A DNA stretch of 48,983 nt from Bacillota bacterium (GTDB lineage: Bacteria > Bacillota > Limnochordia > Limnochordales > Limnochordaceae): the NCBI GenBank assembly GCA_017577405.1, contig PIUA01000010.1, forward strand, positions 1 to 48,983, in the 5' to 3' direction. The notes beneath the pieces were generated by a model. That model worked only from the letters and a program-made list of their open reading frames with translations, ran no database searches and had not been told where the DNA came from. Each line of letters begins with the position of its first letter. Positions within the stretch are counted from its first letter, which is position 1. The position numbers and the translations under genes were made by a program. Shown piece by piece: positions 34,215 to 42,605 of the stretch.

Positions 34215-35017
34215 GGCGGCGCCCCCCGTGGAACCTGGTGGCGGGGGGGCTCCTCCTGGCCCTGGTGGCCGGGGCGGCCCTTCTGAGCCTGGTCTGGGTG
34301 CCCCACGACCCCAACCAGATGGCGGTGACCGAGCGGCTCGCGCCCCCCAGCCGGGCTCACCCCTTGGGGACCGATCCCTTCGGCAGGGACCTCCTCAGCC
34401 GGGTGATGGTGGGCGCCCGGACCACCCTGGGCGTCGGCCTGGCGGTGGTTCTCATCGGAGCTGGGGCGGGCGTCGCTTTGGGGACCCTGGCCGGACTGGG
34501 GCGGGGCTGGACCGACGAGGTCCTGATGCGCCTCATCGATGCCCTGGCCGCCTTTCCCTCCGTCTTGCTGGCCTTGATGCTGGTGGCGGTGATGGGGCCG
34601 GGAGCGGTGAGCACCACCCTGGCCCTGGGGCTGGCGGCGGTGCCCGCCTTCGCCCGGCTGACCCGGTCGGGCCTCCTCTCCCTGCGGGAGAGCCCTCTGG
34701 TGGAGGCGGCCCGGGCGGTGGGCGCAGGGCCCGGGCGGCTCTTCCGCCATCACCTCCTCCCCAACCTGGAGCCCCTCCTCTTGGTGGAGGCCAGCCTCAC
34801 CTTCGCCCGGGCGGTGGTGGCAGAGGCGGGCTTGAGCTACCTGGGGCTGGGCATCCAGCCGCCCTGGCCCAGCTGGGGGCGGATGCTCCGGGAGGCCCAG
34901 AGCTTCATCGCCCTCTCGCCCTATCCAGCCCTGGCTCCGGGCCTCGCCATGGTGTTGACGGTCCTGGGCCTGCACCTGGTGGGCGATGGGCTGCGGGACC
35001 GGTGGACCCGCCGCTGA
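34211..35017 (+). CDS. Peptide/nickel-type ABC transporter permease (DppC-like)
   Basis: A 268-residue inner-membrane protein. HPLGTDPFGRDLLSRVMVGA is the DppC signature after one N-terminal membrane segment, and RAVGAGPGRLFRHHLLPNLE is the coupling loop. GTG 34211 overlaps the dppB-like stop by 4 nt; an open frame much further upstream is an artefact of high GC. It ends the plus-strand run and converges on the glycosylase gene. Confidence 0.9.
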   Translation: MRRRPPWNLVAGGLLLALVAGAALLSLVWVPHDPNQMAVTERLAPPSRAHPLGTDPFGRDLLSRVMVGARTTLGVGLAVVLIGAGAGVALGTLAGLGRGWTDEVLMRLIDALAAFPSVLLALMLVAVMGPGAVSTTLALGLAAVPAFARLTRSGLLSLRESPLVEAARAVGAGPGRLFRHHLLPNLEPLLLVEASLTFARAVVAEAGLSYLGLGIQPPWPSWGRMLREAQSFIALSPYPALAPGLAMVLTVLGLHLVGDGLRDRWTRR

Positions 35018-35053
35018 CCGGGGACCCCGAAGGGCCGCGGGAGGGGGAAGGCT

Positions 35054-35752
35054 TTAGCGGGAGACGAAGGGATTGCCGTCGATCCAGAACCGCCAGGGCT
35101 TCTGGCTCCACGCCCCCGCGTACTCCACCCCGATGCGGGGCCCCGAGCGGATGGGCCAGGGCCCGGGGTGGGGCGGCGGGTCGAGGCGTAAGGGCGAGGT
35201 GCGGAAAGACCACCCGTACTGGGCCTGGGAGACAGCCAAGGCCTGGGTGAGCCGGGCAGGGCCGGAGGTGAGGAGCCGGACGGGCTGGGGCGGCCGGGCG
35301 GGGATGCCGGTCCAGGGCCGGAGCACAGCAGGCCCCATCGCCGCCTCCCACGCAGCCACCTGCGCCCGCGCGTCGGCCTTCAGCCCGCGCCGGCGGGCCA
35401 TCAGCTCCAATCCCCGGACGGGCTGGAGGGCTCGGAGCAAGACCGCGTGGGGCACCCCTACCGGGCCGGCCACCACGTTGACGCACTGGTGGATCCCATA
35501 GATGGTGAAGACATACGCATGCCCCGCCGGCCCGTACATGGCCCGGACTCGGGGGGTACGCCGCCCGTTCCGGGAGTGGGCCGCCTGGTCCTCGGGACCC
35601 CGGTACGCCTCGGTTTCGACGATGATGCCTGCGGTGACACCCTCGGGGGTCTGGTGGGTCAGCACCCAGCCCAAGAGGCGCTGGGCCAGCTCCACCACCG
35701 GGAGCCGGAGGAGCTGATCCAGCGCCCGGTCCCGGTCGGGGGTGGTGGGCAC
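35054..35752 (-). CDS. mpg: DNA-3-methyladenine glycosylase (AAG/Mpg family)
   Basis: A 232-residue base-excision repair enzyme that removes alkylated purines. The active-site region IIVETEAYRGPEDQAAHSRN carries the general base E48 with Y50 and H59, and YVFTIYGIHQCVNVV forms the substrate pocket. The length matches bacterial members. It is a single gene between two plus-strand operons. No promoter is evident in the 99 nt upstream. Confidence 0.92.
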   Translation of the reverse strand: MPTTPDRDRALDQLLRLPVVELAQRLLGWVLTHQTPEGVTAGIIVETEAYRGPEDQAAHSRNGRRTPRVRAMYGPAGHAYVFTIYGIHQCVNVVAGPVGVPHAVLLRALQPVRGLELMARRRGLKADARAQVAAWEAAMGPAVLRPWTGIPARPPQPVRLLTSGPARLTQALAVSQAQYGWSFRTSPLRLDPPPHPGPWPIRSGPRIGVEYAGAWSQKPWRFWIDGNPFVSR

Positions 35753-35851
35753 GGCCTTCCCTCCTCACCGAGCAGCCATCTGCCAGAAAAAGACAGAGAA
35801 GCAGGAAGAAGAACCTCAAATGCGTACTCTTCCCTCGGGAGGGAGGCGTCC

Positions 35852-37369
35852 ATGGAGATCGGCGCCTTGGCGGACCGCCTCCGCCGGGGGGGTCCCGAGC
35901 GGTACCACCAGCGGCTCCGGGACCAGGGGAAGCTTTTCGTCAGGAAGCGCTTGGAACTCCTCCTCGACCCCGGCAGTTGGGTGGAGGACGGCCTCTTCGC
36001 CAACGCCCAGGCGGAAGAGCTGGCGGCCGACGGGGTGGTGACGGGGCTGGGGCGGATCGGCGGCCGCCCCGTCGCGGTGATGGCCAACGATCCCACGGTG
36101 AAGGCGGGCTCCTGGGGCGCCCGGACGGTGGAGAAGATCCTCCGGATCCAGGAGACGGCCCTGCGGCACCGGCTGCCCCTCTTCTACCTGGTCGACTCGG
36201 CCGGAGCCCGGATCACCGAGCAGGTGGCCATGTTCCCGGGGCGGCGGGGGGCGGGCCGGATCTTTTACAATCAGGTCCAGCTTTCGGGCTTGGTGCCCCA
36301 GATCTGCGTGCTCCTGGGGCCGTCGGCCGCGGGGGGCGCCTACATTCCCGCCTTCTGTGACGTGGTCATCATGGTGGACGGTCAGGCCTCCATGTACCTG
36401 GGCTCACCTCGGATGGCGGAGATGGTCATCGGGGAGCGGGTCAGCCTGGAGGAGATGGGCGGCGCCCGCATGCACTGCACCCTTTCGGGCTGCGGCGATC
36501 TCCTGGCGTCCAGCGAGGAGGAGGCCCTCGCCCTGGCCCGGGCCTACTTCAGCTACATGCCCCAGCATGCGGGCGAAGCCCCTCCGGTGGGGCCCGCCGC
36601 GCCGCCCCAGCGGGACCCCGCCTCCCTGGCGGGGCTGATTCCCGCCGACCAGAACCAGCCCTTCGACATGCGGGCCCTCATCGCCGGGGTGGTGGACGGG
36701 GGCTCCTTCTTCGAGCTGAAGCCACTCTTCGCCCCGGAGCTGATCATTGGTCTCGCCCGCCTGGAGGGCCAGCCGATCGGGGTGGTGGCCAACCAGCCCT
36801 TGGTGAAAGGTGGCGTCCTCTTCGTCGACTCGGCCGACAAGGCCGCCCGCTTCATCTGGCTCTGCGACGCCTTTAACCTGCCGCTCCTCTTCCTCGCGGA
36901 CGTGCCCGGGTTCATGATCGGCTCCCAGGTGGAGCGCCAGGGGATCATCCGCCACGGGGCCAAGATGATCGCGGCCGTGGCCGAGGCCCAGGTGCCCACC
37001 ATCTCCGTCATCGTCCGGAAAGCCTACGGCGCCGGGCTCTACGCGATGGCGGGGCCTGGCTTCGGCCCCGACGCCACCTTGGCCCTGCCGGGGGCCGCCA
37101 TCGCTGTCATGGGCCCTGAAGCGGCTGTCAACGCGGTCTACGCCCGCCACATCGAAGAGCTCCCCCCCGAGGAACGGCCTGCCTTCATCCAAGCCCAGCG
37201 GGAAGCGTACGCCCGGGACATCGACCTGCTCCGCCTCGCCTCGGAGCTGGTGGTGGATGAGATCGTCCCACCCCAACGGCTGCGGGAGGAGCTGGTCCGC
37301 CGTTTCGCCTTCTACGGGCAACGCCGGCGGGAGCGCCTCCCCAAGCACCATGGCGTCCATCCGGTCTAA
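35852..37369 (+). CDS. Acyl-CoA carboxylase, carboxyltransferase subunit
   Basis: A 505-residue carboxyltransferase with the two crotonase-like halves of propionyl-/methylcrotonyl-CoA carboxylase beta subunits. The first oxyanion loop is GPSAAGGAY at 156-164 and the second is KAYGAGLYAMAGPGF near residue 390. It moves the carboxyl group from biotin to an acyl-CoA; the substrate cannot be told. ATG 35852 follows GGGAGGGAGG. No biotin carboxylase or biotin carrier gene is adjacent. It opens a four-gene cluster. Confidence 0.9.
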   Translation: MEIGALADRLRRGGPERYHQRLRDQGKLFVRKRLELLLDPGSWVEDGLFANAQAEELAADGVVTGLGRIGGRPVAVMANDPTVKAGSWGARTVEKILRIQETALRHRLPLFYLVDSAGARITEQVAMFPGRRGAGRIFYNQVQLSGLVPQICVLLGPSAAGGAYIPAFCDVVIMVDGQASMYLGSPRMAEMVIGERVSLEEMGGARMHCTLSGCGDLLASSEEEALALARAYFSYMPQHAGEAPPVGPAAPPQRDPASLAGLIPADQNQPFDMRALIAGVVDGGSFFELKPLFAPELIIGLARLEGQPIGVVANQPLVKGGVLFVDSADKAARFIWLCDAFNLPLLFLADVPGFMIGSQVERQGIIRHGAKMIAAVAEAQVPTISVIVRKAYGAGLYAMAGPGFGPDATLALPGAAIAVMGPEAAVNAVYARHIEELPPEERPAFIQAQREAYARDIDLLRLASELVVDEIVPPQRLREELVRRFAFYGQRRRERLPKHHGVHPV

Positions 37370-37391
37370 ACGGAAGAAGGGGGGAGACGGG

Positions 37392-38192
37392 GTGGCTGAG
37401 ACCGTCCGGTTGGCGGTGGAGCAGGGGGTGGCCCGGATCACCCTCGCCCGGCCCCGGCACCGGAACGCGCTCGACCGGGCCACGTGCCAGGCCCTGGTGC
37501 ACGCCCTGGTCCAGGCGGGAGAGGACCCGACGGTTCGGGTGATCCTCCTTTCGGGTGAAGGGGGCCACTTCTCCGCCGGGGCCGACCTGGGGGAGGTGGC
37601 CGCCGCCCAGGCTCAGGGCGCCGACGCCGTCCGGCAGGTCTTCCAGGGGGTGGCCGATGGGATCCTGGCCGTGGAGCGGAGCCCGGTCCCCGTGGTGGGC
37701 ATGGTGGCCGGGGCTGCGCTGGGCGGGGGGTTGGGCCTCGCGGCCGCCTGCGACATCCTGTACGTGGCCGACGACGCCCGCCTGGGCCTGCCCGAGCTTC
37801 AGATCGGCCTCTTCCCCATGGTGGTCCTGGCCCCCATCCTCCGGTCCCTGGGCCGGAAGAAAGCCCTGGAGCTCATCTTCAGCGCCGGGATCCTGGACGG
37901 GGCCGAGGCGGCCCGGCTCGGCTTGGCCACCCGATCCTTCCCCCGCCAGGAGCTGGAAAGGGCCACCGAGGCCCTCCTCCGCCGCATCGCCCAGTTCCCG
38001 CCCCGGATCCTTCGCCTGGGCCGGCGGGCGGTGGTCCAGGCCGACGGGCTCGGCCTCGCCCAGGCGGTCCCCTGGCTGGTGGAGGCCATCACCGTCGCTG
38101 CCCTCACGGAAGAGGCTCGGCAGGGGGTGGCGGCCGCCCGGGCCCCGAGGGCTGCTGGCTCACCGCCCGGGGGAGGGGAGGGCGCAGGATGA
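37392..38192 (+). CDS. Enoyl-CoA hydratase/isomerase family protein
   Basis: A 266-residue crotonase-fold enzyme. GGHFSAGADLGEV and VAGAALGGGLGLAAACD form the acyl-CoA and oxyanion sites, and ARLGLPELQIGLFPMV carries a conserved Glu. It would hydrate an enoyl-CoA, for example a methylglutaconyl-type product of the carboxylase upstream. GTG 37392 follows AAGGGGGGAG; an ATG at 37350 would overlap the upstream gene and is less likely. It overlaps the AtuA gene by 4 nt. Confidence 0.87.
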   Translation: MAETVRLAVEQGVARITLARPRHRNALDRATCQALVHALVQAGEDPTVRVILLSGEGGHFSAGADLGEVAAAQAQGADAVRQVFQGVADGILAVERSPVPVVGMVAGAALGGGLGLAAACDILYVADDARLGLPELQIGLFPMVVLAPILRSLGRKKALELIFSAGILDGAEAARLGLATRSFPRQELERATEALLRRIAQFPPRILRLGRRAVVQADGLGLAQAVPWLVEAITVAALTEEARQGVAAARAPRAAGSPPGGGEGAG

Positions 38193-39559
38193 GACGGGTC
38201 CGCATCGGGGCCGGGATGGGCTTCTACGGTGACAGCATCCTCCCCGCGCTGGAGACCTTGCGGCGGGGTCAGGTCCAGTACCTGGCCATGGATCATCTGG
38301 CCGAGTTGACCCTGGCCATCCTCCAGAAAGACCGCCAGCGGGACCCCACCCTGGGCTATACCCGGGACATGGGGGAGGTGATGGGGCGCCTCCTCCCTGA
38401 GGCGGTCCCCCGGGGCGTCCGGCTCATCACCAACGGGGGCGGGATCAACCCGCCGGGGGCGGCCCGGGAGGTCCTGCGGGTTGCCCGGGAGCTGGGGTTG
38501 GAGGGTCTCCGGGTGGCGGTGGTGACGGGTGATGGGATCGGGGACCGCTTGGAGGAGCTGGAGGCCGCGGGCGTCCGGTTCGCCGATCCCGAGAGGGGTC
38601 GCACCCTGGCGGAGGTCCGGGACCGGGTCCTCTTTGCGTCGGTCTACCTGGGGGCCGGGCCCATCGTCCGGGCCCTCCAGATGGGGGCGGACGTGGTGGT
38701 GACGGGGCGGACCACCGACACCGCCCCCTTCGCCGCGCCCCTCATCCACAAGTTCGGGTGGGCGCCTGATGATTGGGACCGGCTGGCCGTCGGGATCGTG
38801 GCCGGCCACCTCCTGGAATGTTCGGGCCAGGCGACGGGGGGCAACTTCAGCGGCCGGTGGTGGGAGGTGGAGGGCCTGGACCGGATCGGCTACCCCATCG
38901 CCGAGGTGGACGAGGGGGGCGGGTTGGTCATCACCAAGGCTGAGGGGACGGGCGGCCTGGTCACGGTGGATACGGTCAAAGAACAGCTCCTTTACGAGAT
39001 CCACGACCCCGCTCAGTACCTGACCCCCGATGTGACCGTCGACCTCTCCCAGGTCCGCCTCCAGCCCGCGGGGCCCGATCGGGTCCGAGTGAGCGGGATC
39101 CGAGGCCGTCCCGCACCCCCCACCCTGAAGGCCCTGGTGGGGTACGAGGCCGGTTGGGCGGGGGAGGGGATGATGGGCTTCTCCTGGCCCGATGCCCTGC
39201 CTAAGGCCCGGCGGGCCGCGGCCATCCTTCAGGCCCAGATGGCTCGGCTGGGCATCGAGGCGGAGGAGGTGCACGTGGCCTACCTGGGCTACGATTCCCT
39301 CCACGGGCCCACGGCCCCCGAGCCAGACCCCGACCAGGTGAACGAGGTCTTCCTCCGGATGGCCATCCGGACCCAGCGGGCAGAAGACGCGGCCCGGTTT
39401 GCCCGGCTCTTCCCGCCCCTGGCCTTGAGCGGCCCGCCCTTCATTGGCGGCCTGGGCGGCGTGAGCCGGCCCCGCCAGCTCTTGGGTTTCCTCACTGGGC
39501 TCGTCCCCCGGGACCTGATCGAACCCCACGTGCGGGTGGAGCTGTGGGAGGTGGGCTGA
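38189..39559 (+). CDS. AtuA-like protein (acyclic terpene utilisation, DUF1446)
   Basis: A 456-residue protein. RIGAGMGFYGDSILPALETL, RLITNGGGINPPGAAREVLR and DVVVTGRTTDTAPFAAPLIH are AtuA/DUF1446 signatures. In Pseudomonas atuA belongs to the citronellol/geraniol catabolic operon with a geranyl-CoA carboxylase, but its own reaction is unknown. Here it keeps company with a carboxyltransferase and an enoyl-CoA hydratase. ATG overlaps the hydratase stop (ATGA), and its stop overlaps the next gene by 1 nt. Confidence 0.9.
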   Translation: MRRVRIGAGMGFYGDSILPALETLRRGQVQYLAMDHLAELTLAILQKDRQRDPTLGYTRDMGEVMGRLLPEAVPRGVRLITNGGGINPPGAAREVLRVARELGLEGLRVAVVTGDGIGDRLEELEAAGVRFADPERGRTLAEVRDRVLFASVYLGAGPIVRALQMGADVVVTGRTTDTAPFAAPLIHKFGWAPDDWDRLAVGIVAGHLLECSGQATGGNFSGRWWEVEGLDRIGYPIAEVDEGGGLVITKAEGTGGLVTVDTVKEQLLYEIHDPAQYLTPDVTVDLSQVRLQPAGPDRVRVSGIRGRPAPPTLKALVGYEAGWAGEGMMGFSWPDALPKARRAAAILQAQMARLGIEAEEVHVAYLGYDSLHGPTAPEPDPDQVNEVFLRMAIRTQRAEDAARFARLFPPLALSGPPFIGGLGGVSRPRQLLGFLTGLVPRDLIEPHVRVELWEVG

Positions 39560-39915
39560 TGCGGATTCGGCTCGCGGAGGTGGCCCAGGCCCGCTCCGGG
39601 GACAAAGGGGACACGGCGGACATCAGCCTCTTCGCCCCTACGGACGCCCTGTACCAGCTTTTCTGCCAGCAGGTGACGGCCGAGCGGGTGAAGGCCCACT
39701 TCGGCTCCTGGTGCCGGGGAAGGGTGCGGCGCTATGAACTCCCCACCCTCCGGGCCCTGAAGTTCGTCCTGGAGGGGGCGTTGGGCGGCGGCGCGCCGGC
39801 CTCTCTCCGTTTGGATAACCTGGGCAAGTCCCTGGCCTCGGCCCTCCTCCGCCTGGAGGTCGATGTGCCCGAGGAGCTCCTCCTGGGGGTCCCCCGCCTC
39901 CGCTATCCAGGGTGA
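39559..39915 (+). CDS. AtuA-associated small protein
   Basis: A 118-residue protein starting MRIRLAEVAQARSGDKGDTA, the signature of the short domain that is fused to the C-terminus of some AtuA proteins and separate in others. ALKFVLEGALGGG and LRLDNLGKSLASALLRLEVD follow. It probably forms a complex with the AtuA-like protein; no catalytic residue can be assigned. ATG overlaps the AtuA stop as TGATG. It is the last gene of the cluster. Confidence 0.85.
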   Translation: MRIRLAEVAQARSGDKGDTADISLFAPTDALYQLFCQQVTAERVKAHFGSWCRGRVRRYELPTLRALKFVLEGALGGGAPASLRLDNLGKSLASALLRLEVDVPEELLLGVPRLRYPG

Positions 39916-39966
39916 TGAACGGGATGGGGCTCTGGGTGACGGGGCGAGTGGGCGGGGAAGGGGGCC

Positions 39967-40416
39967 TCAGAGATTGGGGAGCGACAGGAGCGGTGAGCGG
40001 GTCTGCACGGGGTCCACGTACTCCCCCGAGATCCAGCCCGAGGGGCCGCCGGAGACGATCCGGTACCAGCCGCCCCAGTAATCCCGGACGAGCACCTGGT
40101 CGCCCTGCACCACCTGGCCGATGACCGTCGCCCCCAGGGCGGGTGCCTCCCGCACGTTCACCCGGGTGCCCGTCACCACCATGGGGATGGTCCCCGGCTC
40201 GGGCAGGGGGCCTTGGAGGACGATGGACGGATCGCCGAACTGGAGGAAGATGAGCCAGCCGGTGAAGAGGAGGACGGCCGCCCAGCCGAGGAGGTCCATC
40301 CAGGGGATGGCCCGCCGGGCGCGCCGCTGCCGCCTCCGCCGCAGCCGCTCCCGGGCGACCACGGTGGCCGGCGGCAAGGGATCCCCGTAGGGATGGTTGG
40401 GGCGCGCCGGAAGCAT
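39967..40416 (-). CDS. Membrane-anchored SH3-domain protein
   Basis: A 149-residue protein. A basic N-terminus RERLRRRRQRRARR leads to one membrane segment at about residues 38-60. The extracellular part is a bacterial SH3 domain: GTRVNVREAPALGATVIGQV and GGWYRIVSGGPSGWISGEYV. Such domains bind cell-wall peptides. TTCCCG and GAGGAGG precede ATG 40416. The function is likely wall-associated; no enzyme domain is attached. Confidence 0.8.
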   Translation of the reverse strand: MLPARPNHPYGDPLPPATVVARERLRRRRQRRARRAIPWMDLLGWAAVLLFTGWLIFLQFGDPSIVLQGPLPEPGTIPMVVTGTRVNVREAPALGATVIGQVVQGDQVLVRDYWGGWYRIVSGGPSGWISGEYVDPVQTRSPLLSLPNL

Positions 40417-40446
40417 GGAACGGGAACCTCCTCAGATGGTGTACCG

Positions 40447-40475
40447 AGGAGTTCGCACGTTTCCCGGGAAACTCC
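40447..40475. repeat. Nested palindromes upstream of the SH3 gene
   Basis: GTTTCCCGGGAAAC at 40459-40472 is a perfect 14 bp palindrome. Around it AGGAGTT (40447-40453) and AACTCCT (40469-40475) form a second inverted repeat. It lies in the 77 nt between the hydrolase stop and the SH3 gene start. It may be an operator or an RNA hairpin. Confidence 0.5.
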
Positions 40476-40493
40476 TGCATGCTCCTGGGAAGT

Positions 40494-41144
40494 TCAGGGG
40501 GAAAGCCCTTGCAGGAAGGGGTTCGCTCGCCGTTCCTCCCCGATGGTGCTCTCGGGCCCGTGGCCGGGGAGGATCACCGTCTCGTCGGGGAGGGTGAGGA
40601 GGGAGCGGCGAATCCCTTCCAGGAGCTGCGTCAGGTTCCCGCCGGGCAGATCCGTCCGGCCGATGCTTTGCTTGAAAAGGGCGTCTCCGGTGAAGACCCA
40701 GCCGGCGTCGGGGAGCCAGTAAGAGAGCCCGCCCGGGGTGTGGCCCGGGGTGGGGAGAACCCGGATGGCCTGGCCTGCCAGGGTGAGGACCTCGCCGCCC
40801 ACGAGGGTCCGGTGGGGGTGGGGTCCCCGGATGGGCTCGGAGAGGAGGCCTTCCAGCCCCGCCGACAGGTTGAGGGTAGGGTCTCCCAGCCAGCCGGCCT
40901 CCGCCTCGTGGACCAGGATGGGTGCGCCGGTGGCTTGGTGCACCGGCTCCAGCGCGCCGATGTGATCGAAGTGGGTGTGGGTGAGGAGGATGGCCTTCAC
41001 CTGCAGTTCCTTCGCCGTGAGGGCCTCCAGGATCCGGTGCCCGTCGGCTCCGGGATCGATGACCATCGCCTCCCCGCCGGGCCGGTCGTAGAGCAGGTAG
41101 CAGTTGGCCTCGATGGGACCCACCACAAGCCGTTCCCAGTGCAC
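40494..41144 (-). CDS. MBL-fold metallohydrolase (glyoxalase II-like)
   Basis: A 216-residue metallo-beta-lactamase-fold enzyme. The metal site HTHFDH is at residues 56-61, followed by PTPGHTPGG and FTGDALF. It resembles hydroxyacylglutathione hydrolase relatives (YqgX type); the true thioester substrate is unknown. GTG 41144 gives VHWERLVVGPIEANCYL, the normal start of the family, and follows GGAGGTGGCGAC. Two upstream in-frame ATGs (41192, 41168) lack a good SD. Confidence 0.87.
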   Translation of the reverse strand: MHWERLVVGPIEANCYLLYDRPGGEAMVIDPGADGHRILEALTAKELQVKAILLTHTHFDHIGALEPVHQATGAPILVHEAEAGWLGDPTLNLSAGLEGLLSEPIRGPHPHRTLVGGEVLTLAGQAIRVLPTPGHTPGGLSYWLPDAGWVFTGDALFKQSIGRTDLPGGNLTQLLEGIRRSLLTLPDETVILPGHGPESTIGEERRANPFLQGLSP

Positions 41145-41233
41145 CGTCGCCACCTCCGCGGTTGCCATTCTGTTCGACACCCGTCCCGACACCGCCTTCC
41201 AGGAATCTCTCGCAAGGGGAGCGAAGCCATTCC

Positions 41234-41254
41234 CGGCGGGATGGCATCCCGCCG
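41234..41254 (+). repeat. Perfect hairpin just before the Gfo/Idh SD
   Basis: CGGCGGGAT (41234-41242) and ATCCCGCCG (41246-41254) form a 9 bp perfect stem with a GGC loop. The SD GAGGGAGGAGGGAGG begins right after it. It lies between two divergent genes and could act in RNA or as a DNA operator. Confidence 0.6.
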
Positions 41255-41272
41255 AGGGAGGAGGGAGGCGCC

Positions 41273-42289
41273 ATGGCCCCAGCGCGTCGCTGGCGGGTGG
41301 GCGTGGCCGGCTTGGCCCGGGCCGGTATCTGGCGACGGGTGCGGGCCTGGCTGGCGGATCCTCGGGTGGAGCTGGTCGCCGCGGGCGACGGGGACGGGGG
41401 GCGCCGCCGCCGGGCCCTCGCCTTGGGGGTGCCCCGGGTCTACAGGTCCCCCCGGGAGCTCCTGTCTCGGGAGAGCCTGGATCTGGTCCACATCGCCGCC
41501 AACCCCGGCCGCCAAGGGGCCTTGATCCGGTCGGCCCTGATGCGGGGCCTGGATGTGGTGGTGGAGCTGCCGGTCACCGCCGACCTGGCGGAATTGGCCA
41601 AGGTGGTGGCGGCCAGCAAGACCTACGGCGGCCTCCTCATCCCCCTGTGGCCGTCCGTCTTCGACCCGCCCTGGTTGGGCGCCCCGGGTCAGCTCGCCCG
41701 GATCGGCCGGCCCCACCACCTGGAGGTGGTCCAGGTGGCCGGCCTCGATCCCTGGTGGGAGGAGCTGGCCTACGAGCTGGCCGACGATCCCCAGCTGCCG
41801 GTGCCCACCCTCACCCGCCTGGCCGCCTTCCCGGGAGTCGCCCTGGCGCTGGAGCTGTTCGGCACCCCGGAAGCGGTGGCCGCCCAGGAGGCCCCACCTG
41901 GGCCCGGGGCCCTGTGGGGCGACGGGGCCACTCTGATCCTCACTTTCCCCCAGGCGACCGCCCGGGTGCGGGTGGTGTGGGCCGGCCAGAGGCAAGGGCC
42001 GACCTTCATCCTCTACGGGACCGAGGGGCGGCTGGAGGGCCGGGGCTTGCGCCTCATCCTGGAAGGGCCCGGGGGCCGGTCCACCCTGGGGCTGGCCCCA
42101 CCGTCATCCCCCTGGGAGCCCGTCCTGCAGGCCGTGGTGGATCCCGCGTCCCTGCCCAGAAGCCTTAGCCTGGCCCACCTCCAGGTGGTCGCCCAGGTGC
42201 TGGCCGGCTTGGACGCGTCGGCGGCTGCGGCGGGGAGGCTCCAGCCTCTCGCCCACCGCAGCCGCCCGGCAGCCAGCGGCCGTCAGTGA
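41273..42289 (+). CDS. Gfo/Idh/MocA-like dehydrogenase family protein
   Basis: A 338-residue protein. The N-terminal Rossmann half WRVGVAGLARAGIWRRVRAW and the segment DLVHIAANPGRQGALIRSAL followed by GLDVVVELPVTADLAELAKV match the Gfo/Idh/MocA fold, where EKP usually holds the catalytic lysine; here the motif reads ELP, so catalysis is doubtful. The C-terminal half is beta-rich. ATG 41273 follows a strong SD. Its 3' end overlaps the convergent HesB-like gene by 7 nt. Confidence 0.75.
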   Translation: MAPARRWRVGVAGLARAGIWRRVRAWLADPRVELVAAGDGDGGRRRRALALGVPRVYRSPRELLSRESLDLVHIAANPGRQGALIRSALMRGLDVVVELPVTADLAELAKVVAASKTYGGLLIPLWPSVFDPPWLGAPGQLARIGRPHHLEVVQVAGLDPWWEELAYELADDPQLPVPTLTRLAAFPGVALALELFGTPEAVAAQEAPPGPGALWGDGATLILTFPQATARVRVVWAGQRQGPTFILYGTEGRLEGRGLRLILEGPGGRSTLGLAPPSSPWEPVLQAVVDPASLPRSLSLAHLQVVAQVLAGLDASAAAAGRLQPLAHRSRPAASGRQ

Positions 42290-42600
42290 TGACCGCAGCC
42301 GCAGCCGCCGCCTCCGGCCACCTGGATGTGGAAGCCCGAGTCAAAGGGATCCGAATGGTAGTCGATGATGGCGTGATCCAGGTGAGGGGCGCTGACGGGA
42401 TCGATGAGGAGCTGCAGCTCGCCGTACTCCAGGTGGATGTCGTCCGGCCGCCGCTCCCGATCCCAGGCCAGGCCGAAGTGGAGGTTGCCGCACCCGCACT
42501 GGCCGGTGACGGCCACCCGCAGGGCCGGCGTGGGCTCGGCCTGCTCTTTGAGCAGCCGGAGCAGCTGCCGGTTGGCTTCCTCGGTGATGGTGAGGTTCAT
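42283..42600 (-). CDS. HesB/IscA-like Fe-S protein
   Basis: A 105-residue protein of the HesB/IscA fold, MNLTITEEANRQLLRLLKEQ at the start. Cysteines are in VTGQCGCGNLHFG (near residue 35) and in the tail GGGGCGCGHH, the two places where A-type Fe-S carriers hold their cysteines. It may carry or sense an Fe-S cluster. ATG 42600 is preferred to GTG 42606 because the SD AGGGGGTG sits just upstream. That SD lies in the 3' arm of a strong hairpin. Confidence 0.8.
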   Translation of the reverse strand: MNLTITEEANRQLLRLLKEQAEPTPALRVAVTGQCGCGNLHFGLAWDRERRPDDIHLEYGELQLLIDPVSAPHLDHAIIDYHSDPFDSGFHIQVAGGGGCGCGHH

Positions 42601-42605
42601 GGCCA

